NCBI RefSeq assembly: GCF_011174775.1
Contig: NZ_JAANHS010000002.1
Coordinates: 1 to 64,000, forward strand
Source of the DNA: Rhodobacter calidifons
Lineage (GTDB): Bacteria > Pseudomonadota > Alphaproteobacteria > Rhodobacterales > Rhodobacteraceae
DNA length: 64,000 nucleotides
Direction of reading: 5' to 3'
The notes beneath the pieces were generated by a model. It saw only the letters and a program-made list of their open reading frames with translations, did not search any database and was not told the origin of the DNA. The translations under genes and the position numbers were made by a program. This document shows positions 26,361 to 34,856 of this stretch, piece after piece (position 1 is the stretch's first letter; each line of letters begins with the position of its first letter).

Positions 26361-26742
26361 GTCCCCTCTCCCGGTTCCCTGCGCAAAGCACCCTAGACCA
26401 GCGCCTGCCAACAAGTCGACACCATCCATTCCTGACGCGGACTGTCGTCATCATGTCGTCACAAGGGAAGACCGAACCATGGGCAAAACCGGCACGGGGA
26501 CGGCGACAGGGAGTGGCAGTCCACCAAAGGTTCGGATTATCTTGCAAGCGGCGGGGGTCCAACGGGTTCGACGGGCACGGACATGCGCCCGCACAAAAGG
26601 GCTGTTCCGCGGCACCGGACGGGGGCATCCTGCACGGAGCATGACTATCTTCGCGGCCCGGATGCGGCGAGAGCAGACCCCCGGCGCCCGGCCAGAGGTC
26701 AGGGCTGTTCCGAACCGATCAACCGTTGCAAAGGATCCACCC
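26361..26742. promoter_or_regulatory. 382-bp divergent promoter region with a direct repeat
   Basis: No convincing gene lies here; an open frame runs through it but its predicted residues are low-complexity and biased. TGTCGTCA occurs at 26443-26450 and 26454-26461, an 11-base period that places both copies on one DNA face. A GTCGAC palindrome lies near 26415. These are candidate operator sites for the divergent GntR protein. AAGGA at 26731-26735 is the SDR ribosome site. Confidence 0.4.
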
Positions 26743-27441
26743 ATGTCCCGCAAGGTTTGCATAGTCACCGGAGGAGGGCGCGGCATCGGCGCCGCCGTGG
26801 CCCGCGAGATGCATGCGCGCGGCTATGCGCTTGTGCTGATGTCTCCGTCCGGTTCCTGCGAGGCGCTGGCCGCGGAACTGGGCGGCGTCGCCCGGCGCGG
26901 CGTCGCGCAAAGCGCCGAGGATCTGAAGGCGCTGGTCGATCTTGCGCTGTCCACGCATGGCCGGATCGACGCCGTCCTCAACCATACCGGCCATCCGCCG
27001 AAGGGCGACCTTCTGTCCATCCCGGACGAAGGCTGGACCCTGGCGCATGACATGATCCTTGCATCGGTCATCCGGATGGCACGCCTCGTCACGCCGGTCA
27101 TGGAACAGCAGAAGGGCGGATCCATCGTGAACGTCACAACCTATGCCAGCCACGAGCCGTCCCTGTGGTTCCCGGCCTCATGCACCTACCGGGCAGCGGT
27201 TTCGACCTTCACCAAGCTTTTCTCCGACCGCTACGGCCCGTCGAACATCCGGATGAACTGCCTGGCCCCGGGGTTCACCGACAGCCTGGACGTGGCGAAA
27301 TACGCCGAACTGGCGGCGCTGAAGCGTATCGGTACCGTGCAGGAACAGGCCAAGGCGGCGGCCTTCCTGCTGACCGATGACAGCAGCTACATCACCGGCC
27401 AGACGCTGCGCGTCGATGGCGGCCTGACGCGGTCGGTCTAG
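26743..27441 (+). CDS. Atypical SDR-family protein lacking the YxxxK lysine
   Basis: A 232-residue short-chain dehydrogenase fold with TGGGRGIG near residue 9 and the C-terminal 'FLLTDDSSYITGQTLRVDGGL'. The active site is changed: the usual YxxxK reads YRAAV, so the Lys is Val. The structural NNAG motif reads NHTG, and the catalytic Ser position appears to be Thr. It may be a non-catalytic or mechanistically altered SDR. Start at 26743 follows the ribosome site at 26731. Substrate unknown; divergent from the GntR gene. Confidence 0.8.
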   Translation: MSRKVCIVTGGGRGIGAAVAREMHARGYALVLMSPSGSCEALAAELGGVARRGVAQSAEDLKALVDLALSTHGRIDAVLNHTGHPPKGDLLSIPDEGWTLAHDMILASVIRMARLVTPVMEQQKGGSIVNVTTYASHEPSLWFPASCTYRAAVSTFTKLFSDRYGPSNIRMNCLAPGFTDSLDVAKYAELAALKRIGTVQEQAKAAAFLLTDDSSYITGQTLRVDGGLTRSV

Positions 27442-27443
27442 CC

Positions 27444-27487
27444 TTGAGGACCGGACAGGACCTGTGCAACTGTCGCCTGTTCCTCAA
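27444..27487. terminator. Bidirectional stem-loop between SDR and galM
   Basis: TTGAGGA at 27444-27450 pairs with TCCTCAA at 27481-27487 and ACAGG at 27455-27459 pairs with CCTGT at 27476-27480, with a 4-base bulge and a 16-base loop. The galM stop codon lies inside the right arm. It separates two convergent genes. Confidence 0.5.
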
Positions 27488-28509
27488 CAGTCGGGTGTAA
27501 GGTCGAACAGCATGACGTGGCGGTAGGTCTCGCATGGGTCCAGCCGCGCCGAAGGGAAATGCGGCATGTTGGGAGAGTTCGGAAACCGCTGCGTTTCCGC
27601 CGCAAAACCGGCAAAGCGCGGATAGCGGGCGCCGCCCTTCCCCGGGCTGCCATCGAAATGCGCGCCAGTGTAAAGTTGCAGGCCCGGCTCGGTCGTCGAA
27701 AGCCGCATCTGACGACCCGAAACCGGGTCCCTGGCGCGCAGGCAGGGACGCAGTCCATCGGCGCCGGTCGGGGCGGAAAGGCACAGGTTGTGATCGAAGC
27801 CCGCTGGTCCGGGTAGTCGCGCACCGATGGGGCGCAGGGACCGGAAATCGAAGGCTGTGTCGCCCACCGTCAAGACTTCCCCGGTCGGAATCAGCCGGTC
27901 ATCAACCGGCAGGTAGAAGTTCGCCTCGACCTGCAACTCCTGCCGCAGGACATCGCCCGACCCATGGCCCGCCAGGTTGAAATAGGCGTGATTGACCAGG
28001 TTCACCGGCGTGGGAGCATCGGTCTGCGCCTCCATGGTGATCCGCAGGCCTACCCCCTCGATGCGATAGGTGACGCGCGCGGTCAGGGTTCCGGGATAGC
28101 CCATCTCGCCGTCGGGCGATCGGGTTGTCAGGATGGCGTGCTGGTCAGAGAAATCCTCGATCTGCCAGCACTTGCTGTCCAGCCCGGCCCGGCCGCCATG
28201 CAGGTGCTGCGCGCCCTCGTTCTGGTCCAGCTGGACCGTGCGGCCATCAAGCACCAGCCGCCCCCCCGCAACCCGGTTGGAATAGCGCCCGCAGGTCGCC
28301 CCCAGATAGCCGCCCCGGTCCCTCCAGTCGGACAGAGCGTCATAGCCAAGGACGATATCCGCCAGCGCCCCGGTGCGATCCGGCACCCAAAGCGCGGCCA
28401 GTCTTGCGCCATAGGTCAGGATTTCGGCCCTTAGACCCTGCGCGCCGGTCAGGGTGATGCGATGCACCTCCTGACCGTCGATCTGCCCGGCACTGGTTGG
28501 GGTGGCCAT
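27484..28509 (-). CDS. galM: Aldose 1-epimerase
   Basis: A 341-residue mutarotase. The catalytic His lies in 'NLVNHAYFNLAG', the catalytic Glu in 'GFAAETQRFPNSPN', and the N-terminal 'CGRYSNRVAGGRL' is typical. It interconverts sugar anomers so that the anomer-specific dehydrogenase upstream can act. It is the last gene of a long leftward sugar operon; the aldehyde dehydrogenase stop is 2 bases before its ATG. Confidence 0.92.
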   Translation of the reverse strand: MATPTSAGQIDGQEVHRITLTGAQGLRAEILTYGARLAALWVPDRTGALADIVLGYDALSDWRDRGGYLGATCGRYSNRVAGGRLVLDGRTVQLDQNEGAQHLHGGRAGLDSKCWQIEDFSDQHAILTTRSPDGEMGYPGTLTARVTYRIEGVGLRITMEAQTDAPTPVNLVNHAYFNLAGHGSGDVLRQELQVEANFYLPVDDRLIPTGEVLTVGDTAFDFRSLRPIGARLPGPAGFDHNLCLSAPTGADGLRPCLRARDPVSGRQMRLSTTEPGLQLYTGAHFDGSPGKGGARYPRFAGFAAETQRFPNSPNMPHFPSARLDPCETYRHVMLFDLTPDC

Positions 28510-28511
28510 CG

Positions 28512-30020
28512 TCAGTTCGCCCAGTCCTGCGGCAAAAGCGCATCGGGCATGTTCTGATAGGCCACCGGCCGCAGCCAGCGCCGGATCGACAGGGTCCCGA
28601 CCGAGGTCGCCCCGAAGTTCGTGCTGGCGGGGTAGGGGCCGCCATGGACCTGCGCGTCCACGACCTCGACCCCGGTGGGGAAGCCGTTCGCCAGAACCCG
28701 GCCCGCCTTCCGTTCCAGAACCGGCATGAGGGTGCGGGCAAGGTCGAGGTCCGCGTCGTCCAGATGCAGCGTGCAGGTCAGCTGCCCCTGCAAGCTGCGC
28801 GCCACGGCCTGCATCTCACTCGCGTGACGGACGCGGACGATCAGACCCAGCGGGCCGAACACCTCTTCGGCAAGGGCATGGTCCGCCAGCCAGTCGGCGC
28901 CCGACACCTCAAACAGATAGGGCGTCGCATTGCGCTGGTCGCAGGTGGTGGTCAGCACCGACCGGACCCCGGACCCGCGCGCGATCCTGTCCCGGCCGGC
29001 CCGGAAGGCCTCGGCAATTCCGTCCGTCAGCATGGTCTGCGGGCCGACCGCGCCGACCGCCTCTTTCGCCGCCGCGACGAAGCGGTCCGCATCGGCGCCG
29101 TCGATCATCACGGCGATCCCCGGATTGGTGCAGAATTGCCCGGCACCCAGCGTCAGGGAACCGGCCCAGCCCTTCGCTATGGCCTCTCCGCGCGCGGCCA
29201 GGGCGGCAGGCAGCAGGAACATCGGGTTGACCGACCCGAGCTCGCCGAAGAACGGGATCGGCTCGGGCCGGGCGGCGCAGAGGTTGAACAGCGCGCGTCC
29301 CCCCGCCAGCGATCCGGTGAAGCCGACCGCCTTGATGAACGGGTGCTGCACCAGAGCCTCGCCCACATCCCGCTTGCCGCCCTGCACCAGACTGAACACC
29401 CCGCGCGGCATGTCGCAGCCAAGGACCGCCGCCAGGATCGCCTGGGCGACGATCTCGCCGGTTCCCGGATGTGCAGAGTGCCCCTTGACGACTACCGGAC
29501 AGCCCGCCGCCAGGGCCGAGGCCGTATCGCCCCCCGCCACGGAAAAAGCGAGCGGGAAGTTCGAGGCGCCGAACACCGCCACCGGTCCGATGGGCCGCTG
29601 GATCATCTTCAGATCCGGCCGGGGCAGCGGCTGACGGTCGGGCAGGGCCGGATCGTGGCGTCGGTCAAGCCAGCCGTCCTTCAGGATATGGCTGGCAAAA
29701 AGCCGCAGCTGCATCGTGGTCCGGCCCCGCTCGCCTTCCAGGCGGGCGGCGGGCAGGCCGGTTTCCTGGGTTCCGATCTCGGTGATCTCGGCGCCGCGTG
29801 CCTCGATCTCGTCGGCGATCCGGTTCAGGAAAGCCGCGCGCCGTGCCCTGGGGACGGCGCTATAGTCCGCAAAGGCCGCTTCGGCGGCCGCGCAGGCCGT
29901 CTTTACATGCGCAGGGGTTCCCGTTGCAAAGCTGTGCGACGGGCCATGCGCCGGCGATGATTGGAACGTCTGGGCCGAACCCACCCATTCGCCGGCGATC
30001 AGGTGTTTTCCAGTCAGCAT
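28512..30020 (-). CDS. 2-oxoglutarate semialdehyde dehydrogenase
   Basis: A 502-residue aldehyde dehydrogenase with the nucleophile Cys in 'GAGQFCTNPG' and the general-base Glu in 'FFGELGSVNP'. The sequence style ('GPVAVFGASNFPLAFSVAGGDTASALAAGCPVVVKGH') fits the alpha-ketoglutaric semialdehyde dehydrogenases that end non-phosphorylating pentose pathways, making 2-oxoglutarate with NAD(P)+. It follows the sugar dehydrogenase gene by 11 bases. The context with a sugar-acid dehydratase and a GguC/AraD1 protein supports this role. Confidence 0.88.
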   Translation of the reverse strand: MLTGKHLIAGEWVGSAQTFQSSPAHGPSHSFATGTPAHVKTACAAAEAAFADYSAVPRARRAAFLNRIADEIEARGAEITEIGTQETGLPAARLEGERGRTTMQLRLFASHILKDGWLDRRHDPALPDRQPLPRPDLKMIQRPIGPVAVFGASNFPLAFSVAGGDTASALAAGCPVVVKGHSAHPGTGEIVAQAILAAVLGCDMPRGVFSLVQGGKRDVGEALVQHPFIKAVGFTGSLAGGRALFNLCAARPEPIPFFGELGSVNPMFLLPAALAARGEAIAKGWAGSLTLGAGQFCTNPGIAVMIDGADADRFVAAAKEAVGAVGPQTMLTDGIAEAFRAGRDRIARGSGVRSVLTTTCDQRNATPYLFEVSGADWLADHALAEEVFGPLGLIVRVRHASEMQAVARSLQGQLTCTLHLDDADLDLARTLMPVLERKAGRVLANGFPTGVEVVDAQVHGGPYPASTNFGATSVGTLSIRRWLRPVAYQNMPDALLPQDWAN

Positions 30021-30031
30021 GAGAGCCTCTT

Positions 30032-30952
30032 TCAGAAGTCGAAGGCGACGGTCGTCACCCGCTCGCCAAGGGTCAGGGCATCGGCCACATGCACCATAGG
30101 GGAAAGGTCAACCTCGCTTTCCCCGGCGCGGACCAGCTGGGCCATGCGCGCATAAAGCGCGGGATATTCGCCCATGATCGTGTTCTCTCCGGCCATGGGC
30201 TGCCCGTCGATTTCCAGCACGTTGCCCCCCATGCGCAGGGCTAGCCTGCCGGCGTCGGTGTCCACGTCGATGTCCCAGGTCTGCGGACCTTCCTGCCGCC
30301 AGTCGAAGTCGGCGGTGACATTGCCCGAGAAGGTCAGCTGTGCCGCGATCGGCGTCTGGCGGTTGGCGGGAAACTCCAGCCGGGCGCGGGTGAGGTGCAC
30401 GGGATCAGGCAGGATCTCGGTCAGGATCGACAGCGCGTTGATGCCGGGGTCGAAGACGCCCATTCCGCCGGGCTCGAACACCCAGTCCTGGCCGGGATGC
30501 CATTTCCGCACATCCTCGCGCCAGGTGATGTGGACCTTCCGGATCGCCCTGTCGGCAAGCCATGCCTTCGCCGGGGCGACGGCATGGGCCATGCGGCTGT
30601 GCCAGGTGGCGTACAGCGTCAGGCCCCGGTCGCGGGCCAGCGCCTGAAGCGTGTGCACCTCGGCCAGCGTGGCACCGGGGGGCTTTTCCAGCATCGCATG
30701 CCGGCCGGCCTTCAGCGCCGCCTCGGCATAGTCGAAGCGCGGCACCGGAGGCAGACAAAGCGAGACCACCGGCACGTCCGGACGCTCGGCCAGGAAGCTG
30801 GCGAAATCGGTGTAGGCCGACACGCCCGCAACCGTTCCCTTGCGGCTGACGGTTGCGGCAAGCTCCCAGTCCGGACTTGCCGCAATCGCCGGGACATGCT
30901 GATCCAGCGCGATCTTGCCGATACCGACCAGCGCGACCTTGGTGCGGGCCAT
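30032..30952 (-). CDS. Sugar 1-dehydrogenase (D-galactose/L-arabinose type, Gfo/Idh/MocA fold)
   Basis: A 306-residue oxidoreductase with N-terminal Rossmann 'VALVGIGKIALDQHVPAIAAS' and the EKPPGA motif (EKP of the Gfo/Idh/MocA family). It is shaped like D-galactose 1-dehydrogenase and the L-arabinose 1-dehydrogenase of Azospirillum. It would oxidise the sugar to its lactone. The start ATG at 30952 shares one base with the dehydratase stop. Which sugar is preferred cannot be read from the sequence; L-arabinose, D-galactose or D-fucose are possible. Confidence 0.82.
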   Translation of the reverse strand: MARTKVALVGIGKIALDQHVPAIAASPDWELAATVSRKGTVAGVSAYTDFASFLAERPDVPVVSLCLPPVPRFDYAEAALKAGRHAMLEKPPGATLAEVHTLQALARDRGLTLYATWHSRMAHAVAPAKAWLADRAIRKVHITWREDVRKWHPGQDWVFEPGGMGVFDPGINALSILTEILPDPVHLTRARLEFPANRQTPIAAQLTFSGNVTADFDWRQEGPQTWDIDVDTDAGRLALRMGGNVLEIDGQPMAGENTIMGEYPALYARMAQLVRAGESEVDLSPMVHVADALTLGERVTTVAFDF

Positions 30953-32697
30953 CAGTGGCTCTCCCGTGCCACGGCGTTGCCGCGGCATCCGACCAGAAAG
31001 TCCATGTCGGCCCCCTTGTCGGCGCCTTCGACATGGTCGTGGTAAAGCTTCGCATAGCCCGAGGCGGGCGGCTCGACCGCTGGTTTCCAGGCGGCGAGGC
31101 GCGCCTTCAGCTCTTCGTCCGGAATATCCAGATGCAAACGGCGGTTCTCAACGTCCAGTTCGATCATGTCGCCGTTGCGCACCACCGCCAGCGGGCCGCC
31201 GCGCGCGGCCTCGGGGCTGGTGTGCAGCACCACCGTGCCGTAGGCGGTGCCGGACATGCGGGCGTCGGAAATCCGCACCATGTCGGTGATCCCCTTGCGC
31301 AGGACCTTGGGCGGCAGGCCCATGTTGCCGACCTCTGCCATGCCGGGGTAGCCGCGCGGGCCGCAGTTCTTCAGCACCATCACGCAGGTTTCGTCGATGT
31401 CCAGCGCCTCGTCCTCGATCTTCGCCTTGTAGTCGTCGATGTCCTCGAAGACGACTGCGCGGCCCCGATGCTTCATCAGATGCGGGCTTGCTGCCGAGGG
31501 CTTCAGCACCGCCCCGTCCGGCGCCAGGTTGCCGCGCAGCACCACGATGCCGCCCGACTGCGTAAGCGCCCGGTCCGCCGGCAGGATCACGTCGTCGTTG
31601 TGGATGCGGGCGTCCTTCACCTCGTCCCAGATCGGCCCGCCCGAGACTGTCAGCGCGTCCCGGTTCAGCAGCCCCGCCTCGCCCAGCCGCCGGATGACGG
31701 CGGGCAGGCCGCCGGCGTAGAAGAATTCCTCCATCAGGTATTTGCCCGACGGCATCAGGTTGACGATGGTGGGCACGTTGCGGCCCCAGTCGTCCCAGTC
31801 GTTCAGCGTCAGGTCGATGCCGCAGCGCCCGGCAATCGCCAGCAGGTGGATCACTGCGTTCGTGCTGCCCCCGATCGCCGCATTGGTGCGGATCGCGTTC
31901 TGGAAGGCCGCGCGCGTCAGGATGTGGCTGGGGCGCAGGTCGTCCTTCACCATCTGCACGATGCGCCGCCCTGTCAGATGCGCCATCACCCGGCGGCGGC
32001 TGTCCACCGCCGGGATCGCGGCATTGCCCGAAAGGGTCATGCCCAGCGCCTCGGCCATCGAGGCCATGGTCGAGGCCGTGCCCATCGTGTTGCAGGACCC
32101 GGGGCTGCGCGACATCGAGGCCTCGGCCTCGACGAATTCCTCGGCGGTCATCTCTCCGGCCTTCACGGCCTCGGAGAACTTCCACAGATGCGTGCCGGAT
32201 CCGACACGCTCACCCCGATAATAGCCGTTCAGCATCGGCCCGCCCGAGACCATGATCGTGGGCAGATCGACCGAGGCCGCGCCCATCAGCAGGCTTGGTG
32301 TGGTCTTGTCGCAGCCGACAAGGCAGACGACGCCATCCATCATCTGGCCGCGGATGGTTTCCTCCACCGCCATCGCGGCAAGGTTGCGGAACATCATCGC
32401 GGTGGGGCGAAAGGCGCTTTCGCTGACGGAAAAGACCGGCACGATGATCGGGAAACCGCCCGCCTCATAGACCCCGTGTTTCACCCGCTCGGCCAGGTCG
32501 TTCAGATGCGCGTTGCAGGGGTTCGCCTCGCTGAAGGTATTCAGGATGCCGATGACCGGGCGGCCGTCGAACAGGTCGGCGGGCAGTCCCTGGTTCTTCA
32601 TCCAGCTGCGATGATAGATCGCGTCCTTCGAGTTGCCCGCGAACCATTCCTGCGAACGCAAGCGGCGCGGCCAGGGGGCGGGTTTGAAATTGCTCAT
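30952..32697 (-). CDS. L-arabinonate-type dehydratase (IlvD/Edd family)
   Basis: A 581-residue Fe-S dehydratase. Cluster cysteines lie in 'EANPCNAHL' (Cys61), 'LVGCDKTTPSLLM' and 'SPGSCNTMGTAST'. The sugar-acid branch of the IlvD/Edd family (arabinonate, xylonate, galactonate dehydratases) has this length and the 'SRSPGSCNTMGTA' block. It removes water from the aldonic acid to give a 2-keto-3-deoxy acid. It starts 9 bases after gguC. Confidence 0.88.
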   Translation of the reverse strand: MSNFKPAPWPRRLRSQEWFAGNSKDAIYHRSWMKNQGLPADLFDGRPVIGILNTFSEANPCNAHLNDLAERVKHGVYEAGGFPIIVPVFSVSESAFRPTAMMFRNLAAMAVEETIRGQMMDGVVCLVGCDKTTPSLLMGAASVDLPTIMVSGGPMLNGYYRGERVGSGTHLWKFSEAVKAGEMTAEEFVEAEASMSRSPGSCNTMGTASTMASMAEALGMTLSGNAAIPAVDSRRRVMAHLTGRRIVQMVKDDLRPSHILTRAAFQNAIRTNAAIGGSTNAVIHLLAIAGRCGIDLTLNDWDDWGRNVPTIVNLMPSGKYLMEEFFYAGGLPAVIRRLGEAGLLNRDALTVSGGPIWDEVKDARIHNDDVILPADRALTQSGGIVVLRGNLAPDGAVLKPSAASPHLMKHRGRAVVFEDIDDYKAKIEDEALDIDETCVMVLKNCGPRGYPGMAEVGNMGLPPKVLRKGITDMVRISDARMSGTAYGTVVLHTSPEAARGGPLAVVRNGDMIELDVENRRLHLDIPDEELKARLAAWKPAVEPPASGYAKLYHDHVEGADKGADMDFLVGCRGNAVARESH

Positions 32698-32706
32698 GAT
32701 GTTGCC

Positions 32707-33678
32707 TCACAGGGGATGGACGCGGCAGATGCCGGGCGCCTTGGGCGCGAAGGTCAGAGTGTTGCGCAGCGGTTGGCCGAAATCCGCGACTTCGATCTCG
32801 AAGATGTCGCCGGGTTCGGTCCTGATCCCGTCCGCAAAGGACAGGGTAGCTGTGCCGAAGAAGTGCACGTGCAGATCGCCCGGCTGGCGGAAGATGTCGT
32901 ACTTGAAGTGATGGTGTTCCAGATTGGCAAGGCTGTGCGACATGTTGGCCTCGCCCGACAGGAAGGGCTTTTCCCACAGCGTCTTGCCCTGCCGCAGGAT
33001 GCGGCTTTTCCCGCGCAGATCCGACGGAAGCGCGCCGACCAGGATTTCCGGCCCGAACGAGGCCACCCTCAGCTTGGAGTGCGCCAGCCAAAGATAGTTG
33101 ACCCGTTCGGTCACATGGTCCGAAAACTCGTTGCCCAGCGCCCAGCCGATCCGGTGCGGCGTTCCGTCCGGGCCGATCAGGTAGATGCCGGCAATCTCGG
33201 GCTCTTCGCCCCCGTCCTCGGCAAAGCCCGGGGCCTCAAGGGCTGCGCCCGGGGCGACCGCCGCGTGGCCGTTGCCCTTATAGAACCATTCCGGCTGCGC
33301 CCCGACCTCGCCTTCGGCAGGGCGGCCGCCCTCCAGGCCCATGCGGAACATCTTCATGCTGTCGGTCAGGGCTTCCGCGCCTTCCAGTGTGGCATGCATC
33401 GCATCGCGGGCTGCGGCGCTGCCCAGATGGGTCAGCCCCGTCCCGGTCAGGTGCAGATGCGCCGGGTCCGGATGGCTGACGGGCAGGTCGAACTCTGCCC
33501 GGGTCAGATCCACAGTCTCGCCCAGCCCGCGACGGGCGATCTCGGCCGCCAGACTCTGACCGGACCGGATAGCGGCGCCGGCCAGTTCATAGACCGAGGT
33601 GGTGTTGCGCAGGATGCGGGCATCAAGGCCCTCGCGCACGACGACCCCCGCGCCCCGGACGGTGGAAAGATGCAGCAT
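32707..33678 (-). CDS. gguC: GguC / AraD1-type 2-keto-3-deoxy-sugar-acid dehydratase
   Basis: A 323-residue protein of the fumarylacetoacetate-hydrolase-like family in which GguC and AraD1 fall. The start ATG is at 33678, 8 bases after gguB. Motifs such as 'PEWFYKGNGHAAVAPG' and 'GNEFSDHVTERVNYLWLAHSKLR' match this subgroup. AraD1 proteins convert 2-keto-3-deoxy-L-arabinonate to 2-oxoglutarate semialdehyde. A longer reading frame upstream is an artefact overlapping gguB. Confidence 0.82.
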   Translation of the reverse strand: MLHLSTVRGAGVVVREGLDARILRNTTSVYELAGAAIRSGQSLAAEIARRGLGETVDLTRAEFDLPVSHPDPAHLHLTGTGLTHLGSAAARDAMHATLEGAEALTDSMKMFRMGLEGGRPAEGEVGAQPEWFYKGNGHAAVAPGAALEAPGFAEDGGEEPEIAGIYLIGPDGTPHRIGWALGNEFSDHVTERVNYLWLAHSKLRVASFGPEILVGALPSDLRGKSRILRQGKTLWEKPFLSGEANMSHSLANLEHHHFKYDIFRQPGDLHVHFFGTATLSFADGIRTEPGDIFEIEVADFGQPLRNTLTFAPKAPGICRVHPL

Positions 33679-33686
33679 CGCCTGCC

Positions 33687-34856
33687 TCACTTGTTCTTGT
33701 TGTAGACATCGAAGATCACGGCGGCGAGCAGCACCAGACCCTTGATCATCTGCTGATAGTCGATGCCGACTCCCAGGATCGACATGCCCATGTTCATCAC
33801 GCCCATGATCAGCGCGCCGATCACCACGCCGATGATCTTGCCCGACCCGCCCGTCATCGAGGCTCCGCCGATGAAGACGGCGGCGATGGCATCCAGCTCG
33901 AACCCAGTCCCGGCCTTGGGCGTGGCCGAGTTCAGGCGCGCCGTCACCATCATCCCCGCCAGCGCCGCCAGCACGCCCATGTTGACGAAGCAGGCAAAGA
34001 CCAGCCGTTCGGTGTTGATGCCCGAAAGCTTGGCCGCCTTCTCGTTTCCACCGACGGCATAGATGCGCCGGCCCTGAACCGTATTCTCGGTGAAGAAGGC
34101 ATACAGCACGATCAGGATCGTCAGCACGACCAGCACGTTCGGCAGGCCGCGGAAGCTGGCCAGCTGCCAGCCCACAAAGGCCATGGCCGCGGCGATCACC
34201 AGCGTCCGGCCCCAGAACAGGCCCGCCGGCTCGGGCGTGATGCCGAATTCGGCGTCCCGTTTCCGCGCGCGCAGGCCGATCCAGACCACAAGGGCCATGG
34301 CCAGCGCCGCGATGATCAGGGTCAGCCCATGCGGCTTCATCACGCCGGTCAGGTCGGGAATGAAGCCCGAGGACATGGCCTGGAATTCCTTCGGGAAGGG
34401 GCCGATGTTCTGCCCGCCCAGAAGCCACAGCGTGGCGCCGCGGAACACCAGCATCCCGGCCAGCGTCACGATGAAACTGGGGATCCGCCAATAGGCCACC
34501 CAATAGCCCTGCGCGGCGCCGATCGCTCCGCCCACGATCAGGGTCAGCGGGATCACGACATAGATCGGTTGTTTCAGCTGGACGGTCAGATAGGCCGCGA
34601 CCGCCCCGGTGAAGGCCGCGACGGACCCGACCGACAGGTCGATATGACCCGAGACGATGATCAGCAGCATCCCCAGCGCCAGGATGATGACATGCCCGTT
34701 CTGAAGAAAGATGTTGGTGATGTTCGGCGCCTGCAGGAACATCGGCTTGCCCTGCATCGACACCAGCACCGAGAACAGCACCACGATCGCGACCAGCGCG
34801 AGAAGCATCCCGTTTTCGCGCAGGTGCCCGCCCAGAGAACCTTGCTTGTCAGCCAT
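33687..34856 (-). CDS. gguB: Multiple-sugar ABC transporter permease GguB
   Basis: A 389-residue monosaccharide-type permease with about 10 hydrophobic segments and the 'GHIDLSVGSVAAFTGAVAAYL' motif of sugar (ribose/xylose class) permeases. The C-terminus 'DYQQMIKGLVLLAAVIFDVYNK' is typical of GguB/XylH. Its start codon abuts the gguA stop. It works with GguA and ChvE. Confidence 0.9.
   Translation of the reverse strand: MADKQGSLGGHLRENGMLLALVAIVVLFSVLVSMQGKPMFLQAPNITNIFLQNGHVIILALGMLLIIVSGHIDLSVGSVAAFTGAVAAYLTVQLKQPIYVVIPLTLIVGGAIGAAQGYWVAYWRIPSFIVTLAGMLVFRGATLWLLGGQNIGPFPKEFQAMSSGFIPDLTGVMKPHGLTLIIAALAMALVVWIGLRARKRDAEFGITPEPAGLFWGRTLVIAAAMAFVGWQLASFRGLPNVLVVLTILIVLYAFFTENTVQGRRIYAVGGNEKAAKLSGINTERLVFACFVNMGVLAALAGMMVTARLNSATPKAGTGFELDAIAAVFIGGASMTGGSGKIIGVVIGALIMGVMNMGMSILGVGIDYQQMIKGLVLLAAVIFDVYNKNK

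Noticed and set aside
26361-26742. N-terminal extension of the SDR frame, or a separate small gene
   Set aside because: The frame is open but biased and motif-free, and the SDR fold starts at 26743 behind a ribosome site.
30853-33705. A 950-codon plus-strand frame over the sugar dehydrogenase, dehydratase and gguC
   Set aside because: No recognisable motif and it covers three clear genes on the other strand.
32707-34503. A 598-codon frame joining gguC to part of gguB
   Set aside because: The N-terminal half reads gguB in a wrong frame; GguC begins at 33678.
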